Shown here one piece after another: positions 7,817 through 15,672 of a stretch of 16,517 bases of DNA (its first letter is position 1; the number at the start of each line of letters is the position of its first letter). Below the pieces are notes generated by a model. It was not told the DNA's origin. It saw nothing but the letters and a program-made list of their open reading frames with translations, and searched no databases. Source of the DNA: Candidatus Neomicrothrix sp. UBA7884 (GTDB lineage: Bacteria; Actinomycetota; Acidimicrobiia; Acidimicrobiales; MedAcidi-G1); contig DLRQ01000071.1 in assembly GCA_002501135.1 (NCBI GenBank), positions 1 through 16,517 on the forward strand, written 5' to 3'. Position numbers and translations under genes: made by a program.

Positions 7817-9397
7817 ATGAGTGACGGAGGAACCCAGGCACCAGACGATCCACCACTCGAGTTCCCGGGTCGCTGGGCGCAGGATGCGCCGGACCGGCTG
7901 GCCATCGTCATGCACGGTTCGGGCCAGACCATGACCTTCGCCGAACTCGACGCCGAGGCCAACCGCATCGCCAACCTGTTTCGCAGCCTGGGCCTGGAAC
8001 CGGGTGACCACATGGCGTTCTGCCTTGAGAACCGAATCGAGTTCCTGGCACTTGCGTGGGGTGCCCACTACGCGGGCCTCTACTACACGGCAATTTCGTC
8101 GAGGCTCACCGCCGATGAGATCGCCTACATAGTCGACGACTGTGGCGCCAGGGTGTTTGTGACCTCGCCGTACAAGTCGGGCGCTGTCACCGAGGTCACG
8201 GCCGCAACGCCGAATGTGGAGGAGAGGTTCAGCATCGGTGGGCCTCTCGCCGACCATGCATGTTTCGAGGATGCCGTCGCCAGCCAGTCGGCCGAGCCGT
8301 TCCCCGGCGCTGTCGAGGGCCAGGACATGCTCTACTCGTCGGGTACCACCGGCCGACCCAAGGGAATCAGGTCCCCGATGTCGGGTTCCCCTTTGGGCGG
8401 AATCAACCCGATCACGATGATGGCGAAGATCCTGTTCGCTGCCGAGGAGGGGTCCGTCTACCTCTCCCCGGCGCCGCTCTACCACTCGGCACCGTTGCGC
8501 TTCTGCCTCGGCTACCAGCGGCTGGGTTGCACGATCGTGGTGATGGAGAAGTTCGACGCCGAGGAGGCGCTCGCTGCGATTGAGGCTCACAGCGTGCACA
8601 CCAGCCAGTGGGTGCCGACCATGTTCGTGCGGATGCTCAAGCTCGTCGAGGAGGTTCGTGACCGCTACGACACCTCATCGCTTGTGACCGCAATTCACGC
8701 GGCGGCGCCGTGCCCGGTCGAGGTGAAGCATTCGATGATCGAATGGTGGGGGCCGGTGCTGCACGAGTACTACGCGGGCACCGAGGGCAACGGGCTCACC
8801 TACACGAACTCGCTCGACTGGCTGGAGCACCCTGGTTCTGTCGGGAGGGCGATCATGGGCGAGCTGGTCATCGTCGACGATGACGGCAGGGAGTTGCCCG
8901 TGGGCGAGGAGGGGGGCGTCTACTTTCGCAGCGACTCCCAGTTCGAGTACCACAACGACCCCGAGAAGACGGCCGGTTCGAGGCTCGGGGAGAACCTGAG
9001 CACTCTGGGCGACGTGGGTCGTGTCGACGACGATGGCTTCCTCTACCTGACGGACCGCAGGGCCTACATGATCATCTCGGGAGGGGTGAACATCTACCCG
9101 CAGGAGGCCGAGAATGTCCTCACGATGCATCCAGCGGTGTTCGACGTGGCCGTGTTCGGAGTGCCGAACGACGAGTTCGGAGAGGAGGTCAAGGCGGTCG
9201 TGCAGTTGGCTGACCCTTCGGCTGCCGGAGACGAGATGGGGCGTGAGCTGATCGCCTACTGCCGGTCGCAGTTGGCCGACGTGAAGTGCCCCCGCAGTGT
9301 GGATTTCCGTGACGAGCTTCCCAGGCATCCCACGGGAAAGCTCTACAAGCGCCTCCTCAAAGACGAGTACTGGGCGGGTCACCAGGCTCGCATCTGA
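7817..9397 (+). CDS. Acyl-CoA synthetase (AMP-forming, ANL superfamily, FadD-like)
   Basis: A 526-residue adenylate-forming ligase of normal length. The P-loop YSSGTTGRPKG starts at residue 173, the A5-type motif YYAGTEGNG follows, and the hinge region is LYLTDRRAYMIISGGVNIYPQEAE. The C-terminal PTGKLYKR carries the catalytic lysine. The enzyme activates a carboxylic acid with ATP to an acyl-adenylate and transfers it to CoA. Chain length or substrate class cannot be read from the sequence. No signal peptide or transmembrane helix is visible, so it is cytosolic or peripheral. It is monocistronic and divergent from the AddB-like gene across a 101-bp spacer. The start is the ATG at 7817 (MSDGGTQAP); a TTG four codons earlier is possible. 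Confidence 0.92.
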   Translation: MSDGGTQAPDDPPLEFPGRWAQDAPDRLAIVMHGSGQTMTFAELDAEANRIANLFRSLGLEPGDHMAFCLENRIEFLALAWGAHYAGLYYTAISSRLTADEIAYIVDDCGARVFVTSPYKSGAVTEVTAATPNVEERFSIGGPLADHACFEDAVASQSAEPFPGAVEGQDMLYSSGTTGRPKGIRSPMSGSPLGGINPITMMAKILFAAEEGSVYLSPAPLYHSAPLRFCLGYQRLGCTIVVMEKFDAEEALAAIEAHSVHTSQWVPTMFVRMLKLVEEVRDRYDTSSLVTAIHAAAPCPVEVKHSMIEWWGPVLHEYYAGTEGNGLTYTNSLDWLEHPGSVGRAIMGELVIVDDDGRELPVGEEGGVYFRSDSQFEYHNDPEKTAGSRLGENLSTLGDVGRVDDDGFLYLTDRRAYMIISGGVNIYPQEAENVLTMHPAVFDVAVFGVPNDEFGEEVKAVVQLADPSAAGDEMGRELIAYCRSQLADVKCPRSVDFRDELPRHPTGKLYKRLLKDEYWAGHQARI

Positions 9398-9412
9398 TCA
9401 TGTCTGTCGAAA

Positions 9413-9434
9413 GTCATCAACATATGTTGACGAC
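9413..9434. promoter_or_regulatory. 22-bp palindrome, probable operator of the downstream HTH module
   Basis: The core TCAACATATGTTGA (9417-9430) is a perfect 14-bp palindrome. Three more flanking pairs (GTC/GAC) match after a single mismatch, giving 10 of 11 paired positions. It lies 28 bp before the toxin-like pseudogene and overlaps TTGACG (9427-9432), a near-consensus -35. The hexamer 17 bp further on (TAGCGC) is a poor -10. A perfect two-fold site over a -35, in front of a gene pair ending in an HTH protein, is the usual layout of an autorepressed module. With no loop, no GC-rich stem and no T run, it is unlikely to be a terminator. Confidence 0.55.
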
Positions 9435-9461
9435 TGGCCCTGTCTCCGCTAGCGCGAATTG

Positions 9462-9697
9462 GTGGGCATAGAGGCGAGTGTCCGAAAGCACGGTGTCCAC
9501 GACGACGACATGTTGCATGCACTACGAAACCACTGGTGAGCATTCGCCACCGACGACCTCGCAGTCACGCTGTTCATCGGCCCGTCGACTGCGGCCCAGC
9601 CGCTGGAGGTGGTCGCGGTCACTGACGGTGAGGGGACAGCCGTGATCCATGCCATGCCTGCCGCAGCAAGTTCCTGAGAGGATGGTGGAAGCCGTGA
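9462..9697 (+). pseudogene. Broken small toxin-like gene (nonsense plus frameshift)
   Basis: From GTG 9462 the frame reads VGIEASVRKHGVHDDDML then HALRNHW, meets TGA at 9537-9539, and continues as a coherent protein: AFATDDLAVTLFIGPSTAAQ, PLEVVAVTDGEGTAVIHAMP. After that the frame breaks. Reading one base earlier from 9662 gives RSKFLRGWWKP and a TGA at 9695-9697. One C-to-T change (CGA to TGA) and one lost base near 9660-9662 would restore a single protein of about 78 residues. The layout (His-Gly near the N-terminus, an LEVVAV strand, an IHAMP strand, a basic tail) resembles small toxin-like actinobacterial proteins paired with HTH partners; a BrnT or DUF4258-like fold is my inference only. 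The intact ancestor would have overlapped the HTH gene by 4 nt. The true original start is uncertain. Confidence 0.65.
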
Positions 9698-9963
9698 GCC
9701 ACACCCGGGAGCAGCGGGCCAGAGCTCTTGAGGCATGGGCCGAGCGCGTCGATACAGAAGAGCTCGTAGAAGCCGACACAGCGTCTCTACGGGTGATCGC
9801 ATCTCTTGCTGATCGCCGAGACCAGGTCGACGATGAGTTGGCTGAGGCTGTTCGTGCTGCCCGGAGCACTGGGCGGACGTGGTCTGAGATCGGCGCGATG
9901 CTCGGTGTGTCGAAACAGGCGGTTCAACGCAGGTACGGCCCAGCCCCGGTGTCTCGAGGCTGA
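9694..9963 (+). CDS. Small helix-turn-helix protein, probable antitoxin/autorepressor
   Basis: An 89-residue protein. The N-terminal half is a charged helical region (TREQRARALEAWAERVDTEE). The C-terminal half has an HTH, RTWSEIGAMLGVSKQAVQRR, in which GVSKQAVQRR is the likely recognition helix. I chose GTG 9694 because it forms a GTGA overlap with the ancestral stop of the broken upstream gene. Residues read upstream from ATG 9649 or ATG 9682 are really the tail of that gene in another frame. The protein has no transmembrane segment. Position second in a two-gene unit with a palindrome upstream suggests it bound the operator at 9413-9434 together with the lost partner. It is intact although its partner is dead, so it may now serve as a stand-alone regulator. 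Confidence 0.75.
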   Translation: MSHTREQRARALEAWAERVDTEELVEADTASLRVIASLADRRDQVDDELAEAVRAARSTGRTWSEIGAMLGVSKQAVQRRYGPAPVSRG

Positions 9964-9977
9964 CGAGAACCCGGCCG

Positions 9978-9993
9978 GGCCGGTGGGCGCGGG

Positions 9994-10003
<10 letters not shown>
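9978..10003. terminator. GC-rich hairpin between convergent genes, possible bidirectional terminator
   Basis: GGCCGG (9978-9983) pairs with CCGGCC (9998-10003) over a 14-nt loop, and CCCGGCCGGG (9970-9979) offers an alternative stem. It covers the junction of the HTH gene (stop at 9963) and the convergent ino1 (stop at 9994). There is no T run on either side, so it is at best a U-less terminator. GC-rich DNA produces such pairings by chance. Confidence 0.25.
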
Positions 10004-11298
<1,295 letters not shown>

Positions 11299-11305
11299 GG
11301 AGAGA

Positions 11306-11311
11306 AGCATA
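11306..11311 (-). promoter_or_regulatory. Candidate -10 box of ino1 (leaderless)
   Basis: On the minus strand TATGCT (TANNNT) ends 7 nt before the ino1 ATG. The intervening TCTCTCC is not a ribosome binding site, so the transcript probably starts at or beside the ATG. No clear -35 is present, as expected if an activator is needed. Confidence 0.45.
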
Positions 11312-11338
11312 AGCACATACAGATGAAAGGCTTGCTAG

Positions 11339-11355
11339 ATTCAGAGTTACTGAAT
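11339..11355. promoter_or_regulatory. LysR-type binding site (T-N11-A inverted repeat)
   Basis: ATTCAGAGTTACTGAAT is a perfect 6-bp inverted repeat around a 5-bp spacer, and it satisfies T-N11-A (T at 11341, A at 11353). It is centred about 48 bp upstream of the presumed ino1 start and about 28 bp upstream of the regulator's ATG. Binding could activate ino1 and repress the regulator's own gene, the classic LysR divergon layout. The symmetry is seen directly; the function is inferred. Confidence 0.6.
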
Positions 11356-11374
11356 AGTCAGACAGGATCCCGCA

Positions 11375-12271
11375 ATGTCGAGAACCGGGCTGTCGAGCCT
11401 CCCCAACCTCACCGTGCAGCAGTTGGAGTACCTGGTGGCGGCTACAGACCATCCCACCCGTGCGGCGGCCGCCGCCAGCCTCGATGTCACGCCGTCGGCC
11501 CTCACCCAGGGCCTCGCCGAACTTGAGCGCCGGGTCGGCCTGACACTTTTTGAACGGCACGGCCGTCACGCCCGGTTGAGGCGTCAGGCGGCCGAGGTGC
11601 TCACCCATGCCCGAAGGGTCGTGGCCGAGACCCGCGACCTTGCCCGTTGGGCGGCGTCGCAGCGCTCCGGCTCAGCCGGCGTGGTCAGGCTCGGAACCAT
11701 TGATGCCGTCGCAGTCCAGCACCGGGCCGAGGCCATCCGGGCATTCCACGCAAACCGTCCCGAGGTTGACCTGCACCTCACTGTGGCCCCGTCCGGCAGC
11801 CTCCTCGACGGCCTGGTCAGCGGTGACCTTGATCTCATCGTCTGTGTCGAGCCCGTGACCGCTCCAGAGGGCGTTGTGTTCACACCCTGCTTCGCCGAAC
11901 CCCTGCACGTCTACGCCCCCGAAGGCGAGCTTCGGCGCCCCCCACACCGGTGGGGACCGTGGGTCACCTTCCCTGCGGGTTCGCACACCCGGGCGGTGAT
12001 CGCGGCAGGCCTGGCCCGGGCAGGCGCACCGTTCGATGTGGTCGCCGAGTCGAACCAGCCCGAGGTTCTCCGTGAGATGGTTTGCCTCGGTCTGGGATGG
12101 ACCGTGCTGCCACCGTCCACAGGCACGAGGTCGGGCAGCGGAATGGCCACGGCCAGGGCCGAACCTGTGGCCCACCGTCACCTGGTGGTCGGTCGACGTC
12201 AGGGGTCACCACCCGACCCGCCAGCGGACGCCCTGGCAACGGTCCTCATCGGGACCGGATCCGACAGGTGA
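11375..12271 (+). CDS. LysR-family transcriptional regulator
   Basis: A 298-residue regulator of usual LysR length. The N-terminal winged HTH (LTVQQLEYLVAATDHPTRAA, then ASLDVTPSALTQGLAELERR and VGLTLFERHGRHARL) lies at about residues 12-70. A linker helix leads into a two-lobed effector domain beginning with VVRLGTIDAVAVQHRAEAIR and containing a GDLDLIVCVEP strand. AGGA 7 nt before the ATG at 11375 supports this start. The gene is divergent from ino1 and shares the 76-bp spacer with the T-N11-A palindrome. The likely job is to control ino1, and perhaps itself, in response to a small molecule of inositol or sugar-phosphate metabolism. The effector is unknown. The neighbouring glyA is 109 bp downstream on the same strand and could be partly cotranscribed. 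Confidence 0.9.
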   Translation: MSRTGLSSLPNLTVQQLEYLVAATDHPTRAAAAASLDVTPSALTQGLAELERRVGLTLFERHGRHARLRRQAAEVLTHARRVVAETRDLARWAASQRSGSAGVVRLGTIDAVAVQHRAEAIRAFHANRPEVDLHLTVAPSGSLLDGLVSGDLDLIVCVEPVTAPEGVVFTPCFAEPLHVYAPEGELRRPPHRWGPWVTFPAGSHTRAVIAAGLARAGAPFDVVAESNQPEVLREMVCLGLGWTVLPPSTGTRSGSGMATARAEPVAHRHLVVGRRQGSPPDPPADALATVLIGTGSDR

Positions 12272-12284
12272 CCGGCATCGCGGT

Positions 12285-12311
12285 CCGGCCACGGCCGGTA
12301 ACCTTCCGGCC
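12285..12311 (+). other. Three-arm hairpin set in the regulator-glyA spacer
   Basis: CCGGCC (12285-12290), GGCCGG (12293-12298) and CCGGCC (12306-12311) follow one another. The second and third arms form a 6-bp stem with a 7-nt loop. The first two could pair only by opening part of the stem, because just 2 nt separate them. A further GGCCGGCC lies at 12355-12362. The structure could be a U-less terminator for the LysR gene or part of a glyA leader. There is no T run, and I see no known riboswitch consensus (glycine, SAM or tetrahydrofolate). High GC makes chance pairing plausible. Confidence 0.3.
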
Positions 12312-12380
12312 AATCAGCCCGGCAGCGGGCACGGACAATCCTGGCCTCCATCCGGGCCGGCCGAGCACAGGCGGTACGAC

Positions 12381-13625
12381 ATGACCTGGCCAACCTCACG
12401 GGACGACGAGCTGTTCGGCTACATCGACCGGGAACTCGAACGCCAGAACACCACGCTTCAGCTGATTGCGTCCGAGAACTTCGCCTCGCCGGCAGTGCTC
12501 GAGGCGAGCGGTTCGGTGCTCACGAACAAGTACGCCGAGGGCTATCCGGGCAAGCGCTACTACGGAGGCAACGTCCACGTCGACGAGGTCGAGGACCTGG
12601 CCCGTGAGCGGGTCAAGGCCCTGTTCGGCGCCGACCACGCAAACGTCCAGCCCCACTCTGGGGCCAACGCCAACATGGCCGTCTACCAGGCGTTGCTCGA
12701 ACCCGGAGACACCGTGCTCGGGATGAGCCTCGACCACGGTGGTCACCTCACCCACGGATCCCCGGTGAACGCCAGCGGCATCCTCTACAACTTCGTCTCC
12801 TACGGCGTCACGAAGAGTGACGAGCGGATCGACTACGACGAGTTGCGTGACAGGGCACGGGAGTGCCGGCCAAGGATGATCGTGGCGGGTGCCACCGCCT
12901 ACCCGCGAATCATCGACCCGGCACCGTTCCGTGAGATTGCCAACGAGGTCGGAGCGATGCTCATGTTCGATGCCGCCCACATCGCCGGGCTCATCGCCGG
13001 CGGTGTTCATCCCAACCCGGTTCCCTACTGCGACATCGTCACCTTCACCACCCACAAGACCCTGCGGGGTCCCAGGGGTGGCTGCATCCTGTCGACCTCC
13101 GAACACGCCCGGGCGGTCGACAAGGCTGTCTTCCCCGGTTCCCAGGGAGGCCCTCTAGAACACCACATCGCCGCCAAGGCTGTGGCGTTCCGTGAGGCGG
13201 CCGATCCCTCGTTTGCCGACTACTCACGTCAGATCGTGGCTAACGCATCGGCCCTCGCCGCCGCCCTTGCCCAGCACGGCTTCCGTATGGTCTCGGGTGG
13301 CACCGACAACCACCTGCTGCTCGTCGACCTGCGCACCTTCGACGAGGAGTTGACCGGCGCCGTGGCCCAGACGGTGCTGGATCGGGCCGGTATCACCCTG
13401 AACAAGAACACCGTTCCCGATGACCCGCGTTCACCGTTTGTCACCAGCGGTGTCCGCATCGGCACACCGTCAACGACCACCCAGGGAATGGGTGAGCCGG
13501 AGATGGCCGTCATTGCCGACCTCATCGCACGCACGCTCAGCAGCGTTGACGACGATGAGGCAGTAGAGGCAGTGCGGGCCGAGGTTGTCGAACTGTGTGG
13601 CCGCTTCACCCCCTACGGGGGTTGA
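12381..13625 (+). CDS. glyA: Serine hydroxymethyltransferase
   Basis: A 414-residue PLP enzyme that interconverts serine plus tetrahydrofolate with glycine plus 5,10-methylene-tetrahydrofolate, the main source of one-carbon units. Family blocks are clear: LQLIASENFASPAVLEASGS, NKYAEGYPGKRYYGG, VQPHSGANANMAVY and MLMFDAAHIAGLIAGG. The PLP-binding lysine is Lys226 in TFTTHKTLRGPRGG. The length is typical of the bacterial enzyme (about 415-420). The ATG at 12381 is chosen; the open frame continuing upstream to 12036 lies inside the LysR gene. Only a weak AGGCGG-like sequence precedes the ATG. The wecA-like gene starts 7 nt after the stop, so the two are probably cotranscribed and coupled. Confidence 0.97.
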   Translation: MTWPTSRDDELFGYIDRELERQNTTLQLIASENFASPAVLEASGSVLTNKYAEGYPGKRYYGGNVHVDEVEDLARERVKALFGADHANVQPHSGANANMAVYQALLEPGDTVLGMSLDHGGHLTHGSPVNASGILYNFVSYGVTKSDERIDYDELRDRARECRPRMIVAGATAYPRIIDPAPFREIANEVGAMLMFDAAHIAGLIAGGVHPNPVPYCDIVTFTTHKTLRGPRGGCILSTSEHARAVDKAVFPGSQGGPLEHHIAAKAVAFREAADPSFADYSRQIVANASALAAALAQHGFRMVSGGTDNHLLLVDLRTFDEELTGAVAQTVLDRAGITLNKNTVPDDPRSPFVTSGVRIGTPSTTTQGMGEPEMAVIADLIARTLSSVDDDEAVEAVRAEVVELCGRFTPYGG

Positions 13626-13632
13626 TGGACCG

Positions 13633-14799
13633 GTGATCACGATGGTGGCCGTGGTCCAACCGGGGGGGCTTGCATTCGCCGTGGTCGGTGGCGTCGCTGC
13701 GGTGGCCACCGCTGCGGCCACGCCGGCGGTCAGGCGCCTCGCCACCCGGTCAGGGGCCCTCGTGGTGCCCGACGACCGCAATGTCCATGAGTCGCCCACG
13801 GCCACGCTGGGCGGCACTGCGATGCTGTTCGGCCTGTTCGCCGGGGCGCTCACTGCATGGCTGATCGGTGACTTCTCGGCGGTGTTCGCTGAGCCGTCCG
13901 AGATGCTCGGCGTGCTGGTTGCGGCTGCGGCGATCTGTGCAGTCGGGGTGGTCGACGACATGTCGCCGCTGTCGGCAACGGCCAAGGTGGCCGGAATGGT
14001 GGTGGCCGGGGCGGTCCTGAGCCTCGTCGGCGTGTCGCTCGTCGTACTGCGCGTTCCGTTCTTTGAGACGATGATCCTCTCGTCGAACATGTCGGCGCTG
14101 ATGACTGTTGTGTGGGTGGTGCTCATCGCCAACGCGGTCAACCTGATCGACGGCCTCGATGGTCTGGCAGGCGGGATCGTGGCCATCGCCGCCGCGACGT
14201 TCCTCTTCTACGCCATCCGCCTGGGCGATGCGGGCGTGTTGAGCGTGAACAGCCCGGGAGCGTTGATTGCGGTCCTGGTTGTCGGCATCTGCGTGGGCTT
14301 CCTTCCCCACAACGTGCATCCGGCACGCATCTTCATGGGTGACGGCGGAGCTCTGCTGCTGGGCTTGCTCATGGCGGCCTCGACGATGTCGGTGGGGGGA
14401 AGCACTGACGCTGTGTTCAGCGGTCAGGCCTTCTTTTTCTTCGCCCCCATCTTCATTCCCCTGTTCATCCTGGGCGTCCCCCTGTTCGACATGGCGTTCG
14501 CCATCGTGCGTCGTGCCGCGACCCGTGGTATCCGGGTGACCCACGCCGACAAGGACCACCTCCACCACCGGCTCCTCCGGCTGGGCCATGGCCACCGTCG
14601 GGCTGTCTGGATCCTGTGGGCGTGGACCGCGCTGCTGTCAGGGTTCGTGCTGTGGCCCACCTACACCGGGTCGGGTGACGCCATCGTGCCCATCGGAATA
14701 GCTGCCGTCTGCCTGCTCCTCTTCACGGTGTTCCATCCCAGGTTGCGTGGTTCGGTGCGGGCCGGGTGGGTCGATGGAGACGGTGGAGCCCAGGGTTGA
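13633..14799 (+). CDS. wecA: WecA/TagO-like undecaprenyl-phosphate GlcNAc-1-phosphate transferase (MraY superfamily)
   Basis: A 388-residue polytopic membrane protein with about 10-11 hydrophobic segments. It has the four cytoplasmic signatures of the MraY/WecA superfamily: PDDRNVHESPTATLGG, Asp108-Asp109 in GVVDDMS, NAVNLIDGLDGLAGG (Asp173, Asp176), and MGDGGAL with Asp237. It also has the His-rich loop ADKDHLHHRLLRLGH (Asp306, His309, His311, His312), which marks the WecA/TagO branch rather than MraY. The reaction moves a sugar 1-phosphate from a UDP-sugar, probably UDP-GlcNAc, to polyprenyl phosphate, starting a wall or capsule polymer. The GTG at 13633 is preferred, 7 nt after glyA; an ATG at 13642 is the alternative. 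A wecA gene just before the atp operon is also the mycobacterial arrangement. Confidence 0.88.
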   Translation: MITMVAVVQPGGLAFAVVGGVAAVATAAATPAVRRLATRSGALVVPDDRNVHESPTATLGGTAMLFGLFAGALTAWLIGDFSAVFAEPSEMLGVLVAAAAICAVGVVDDMSPLSATAKVAGMVVAGAVLSLVGVSLVVLRVPFFETMILSSNMSALMTVVWVVLIANAVNLIDGLDGLAGGIVAIAAATFLFYAIRLGDAGVLSVNSPGALIAVLVVGICVGFLPHNVHPARIFMGDGGALLLGLLMAASTMSVGGSTDAVFSGQAFFFFAPIFIPLFILGVPLFDMAFAIVRRAATRGIRVTHADKDHLHHRLLRLGHGHRRAVWILWAWTALLSGFVLWPTYTGSGDAIVPIGIAAVCLLLFTVFHPRLRGSVRAGWVDGDGGAQG

Positions 14800-14827
14800 G
14801 TGGGGCATTCGTCACACCGGGTTCGGG

Positions 14828-14856
14828 TTGTCGCTTCCCACATTGGTGATTAGATT
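14828..14856 (+). promoter_or_regulatory. Vegetative promoter of the atp operon
   Basis: TTGTCG (14828-14833) and TAGATT (14851-14856) are separated by exactly 17 bp and match the -35 and -10 consensus at 4 of 6 positions each. Transcription would start near 14863, giving a leader of about 70 nt before atpZ. This is the best sigma-70-type promoter I see in the window. It lies in the 133-bp spacer after wecA, so the atp genes need not depend on read-through from glyA-wecA. Confidence 0.55.
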
Positions 14857-14899
14857 CACAAGCGCTCCAGACGGCCGTCGTCGCGGGGGCAACGATGGT

Positions 14900-14918
14900 G
14901 ACCGGAGACAATCCGGTC
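14900..14918 (+). promoter_or_regulatory. Leader hairpin abutting the atpZ ribosome binding site
   Basis: GACCGG (14900-14905) and CCGGTC (14913-14918) form a perfect 6-bp stem with the 7-nt loop AGACAAT. The Shine-Dalgarno sequence GGAGGGA (14919-14925) begins at the next base, 7 nt before the atpZ ATG. The hairpin lies in the transcribed leader predicted from the promoter at 14828. It could affect ribosome access or mRNA stability; that role is inference. Confidence 0.4.
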
Positions 14919-14932
14919 GGAGGGATCTGCGG

Positions 14933-15193
14933 ATGCAACAGGTCGGAACGCGCGAGTTGGAGCAGGGCTTCGGCGATGCTCTCGCAGCGGCATTCGAGTT
15001 GGCCGTTACGCCGGCGATCTTCGGCTTCCTGGGTTGGCTCATCGACCGACAGCTCAACCTCTTCCCGGTCTTCACGATCTCTTTCACGCTGGTCACGGCC
15101 GGGTACGCCACTTGGAAGCTGTACCGCAGCTACAGCGACCGGATGGACCGTGCCGCAGCCGAGCGCCGCGCCGCATGGCAGGCGGGCACCTGA
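14933..15193 (+). CDS. atpZ: AtpZ/AtpI-family small membrane protein of the ATP synthase operon
   Basis: An 86-residue protein with two transmembrane hairpin segments, AVTPAIFGFLGWLIDRQ and FPVFTISFTLVTAGYATW, followed by a charged, basic C-terminus. The GFLGWLID turn and LY at the end of the second helix fit the AtpZ/AtpI (putative FoF1 ATPase subunit) family, thought to help ring assembly or magnesium uptake. The ATG at 14933 is fixed by GGAGGGA 7 nt upstream; the open frame extending to 14747 lies across the promoter and the end of wecA. It is the first gene of the atp operon, ending 2 bp before the next gene. Confidence 0.8.
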   Translation: MQQVGTRELEQGFGDALAAAFELAVTPAIFGFLGWLIDRQLNLFPVFTISFTLVTAGYATWKLYRSYSDRMDRAAAERRAAWQAGT

Positions 15194-15195
15194 AC

Positions 15196-15672
15196 ATGTC
15201 CGGTACCTCCACCCTCCTGACCGACCTCTCACAGGTCACCCCCGAGCGTGACATCGCCCGCGACCTCGCTCGACGGGCTGTCTGGGTGGCGCCGGCCTTT
15301 GTGGCGGTTGGTGCTATCGGCTGGGGAGCGACCGGTGCCGCTTCTGCCGCGATCGCCCTCGTGCTGGTTGTCGCCAACTTCCTGATCGGCGCTGCAATCA
15401 TCACCCGTGCGGTGAGCATCTCGCTGAACGCCCTCTACGGAGCGGTCCTGTTCGGCTATCTCATCCGCCTCGGTGTGCTGGCCGTCATCGCGGTGGCTCT
15501 CAAGGGCAGCGGAGACTGGTTCGCCGCCGTGCCGTTCGCCATCACCCTCCTGGTCACCCACCTGGGCCTTCTCACCTGGGAGACCAGGTACGTCTCAGCG
15601 TCGTTGGCCTTTCCGGGCCTGGCGCCCGAACCAGTCCAACAGGTCACTCCCGAGGAGAACCACGCCAAGTGA
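15196..15672 (+). CDS. atpI: ATP synthase subunit I-like membrane protein
   Basis: A 158-residue protein with four hydrophobic segments: AVWVAPAFVAVGAIGWGA, ASAAIALVLVVANFLIGAAI, ALYGAVLFGYLIRLGVLAVI and WFAAVPFAITLLVTHLGLLT. This matches the four-helix AtpI (ATP synthase I chain) type, an accessory factor for assembling the c-ring of the Fo sector. Sequence conservation in this family is low, so the call rests largely on topology and position between atpZ and atpB. The cytoplasmic N-terminus is charged (TPERDIARDLARR). The start is the ATG at 15196. The stop overlaps the atpB start in a GTGA, indicating translational coupling. Confidence 0.75.
   Translation: MSGTSTLLTDLSQVTPERDIARDLARRAVWVAPAFVAVGAIGWGATGAASAAIALVLVVANFLIGAAIITRAVSISLNALYGAVLFGYLIRLGVLAVIAVALKGSGDWFAAVPFAITLLVTHLGLLTWETRYVSASLAFPGLAPEPVQQVTPEENHAK

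Noticed and set aside
6844..7824. 326-codon open frame on the plus strand opposite the AddB-like gene
   Set aside because: The product is Ser/Arg/Ala-rich with no motif and lies antisense to the AddB-like N-terminus.
9537..9539. In-frame TGA in the toxin-like gene as a selenocysteine or readthrough codon
   Set aside because: A separate 1-nt frame break near 9660 also disrupts the gene, the TGA is explained by a single CGA transition, and I see no selenocysteine-type stem loop after it. Decay is the simpler reading.
9649..9693. Longer versions of the HTH protein starting at ATG 9649 or ATG 9682
   Set aside because: These bases make sense as the shifted tail of the broken upstream gene (RSKFLRGWWKP), and the GTG at 9694 gives a clean 4-nt overlap.
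12036..12380. N-terminal extension of glyA
   Set aside because: It overlaps the LysR gene in another frame and is not SHMT-like. The family N-terminus begins right after the ATG at 12381.
13750..14595. 281-codon open frame on the minus strand opposite the wecA-like gene
   Set aside because: The opposite strand encodes all MraY/WecA motifs. The antisense product is His/Asp/Arg-rich low complexity without a recognisable fold.
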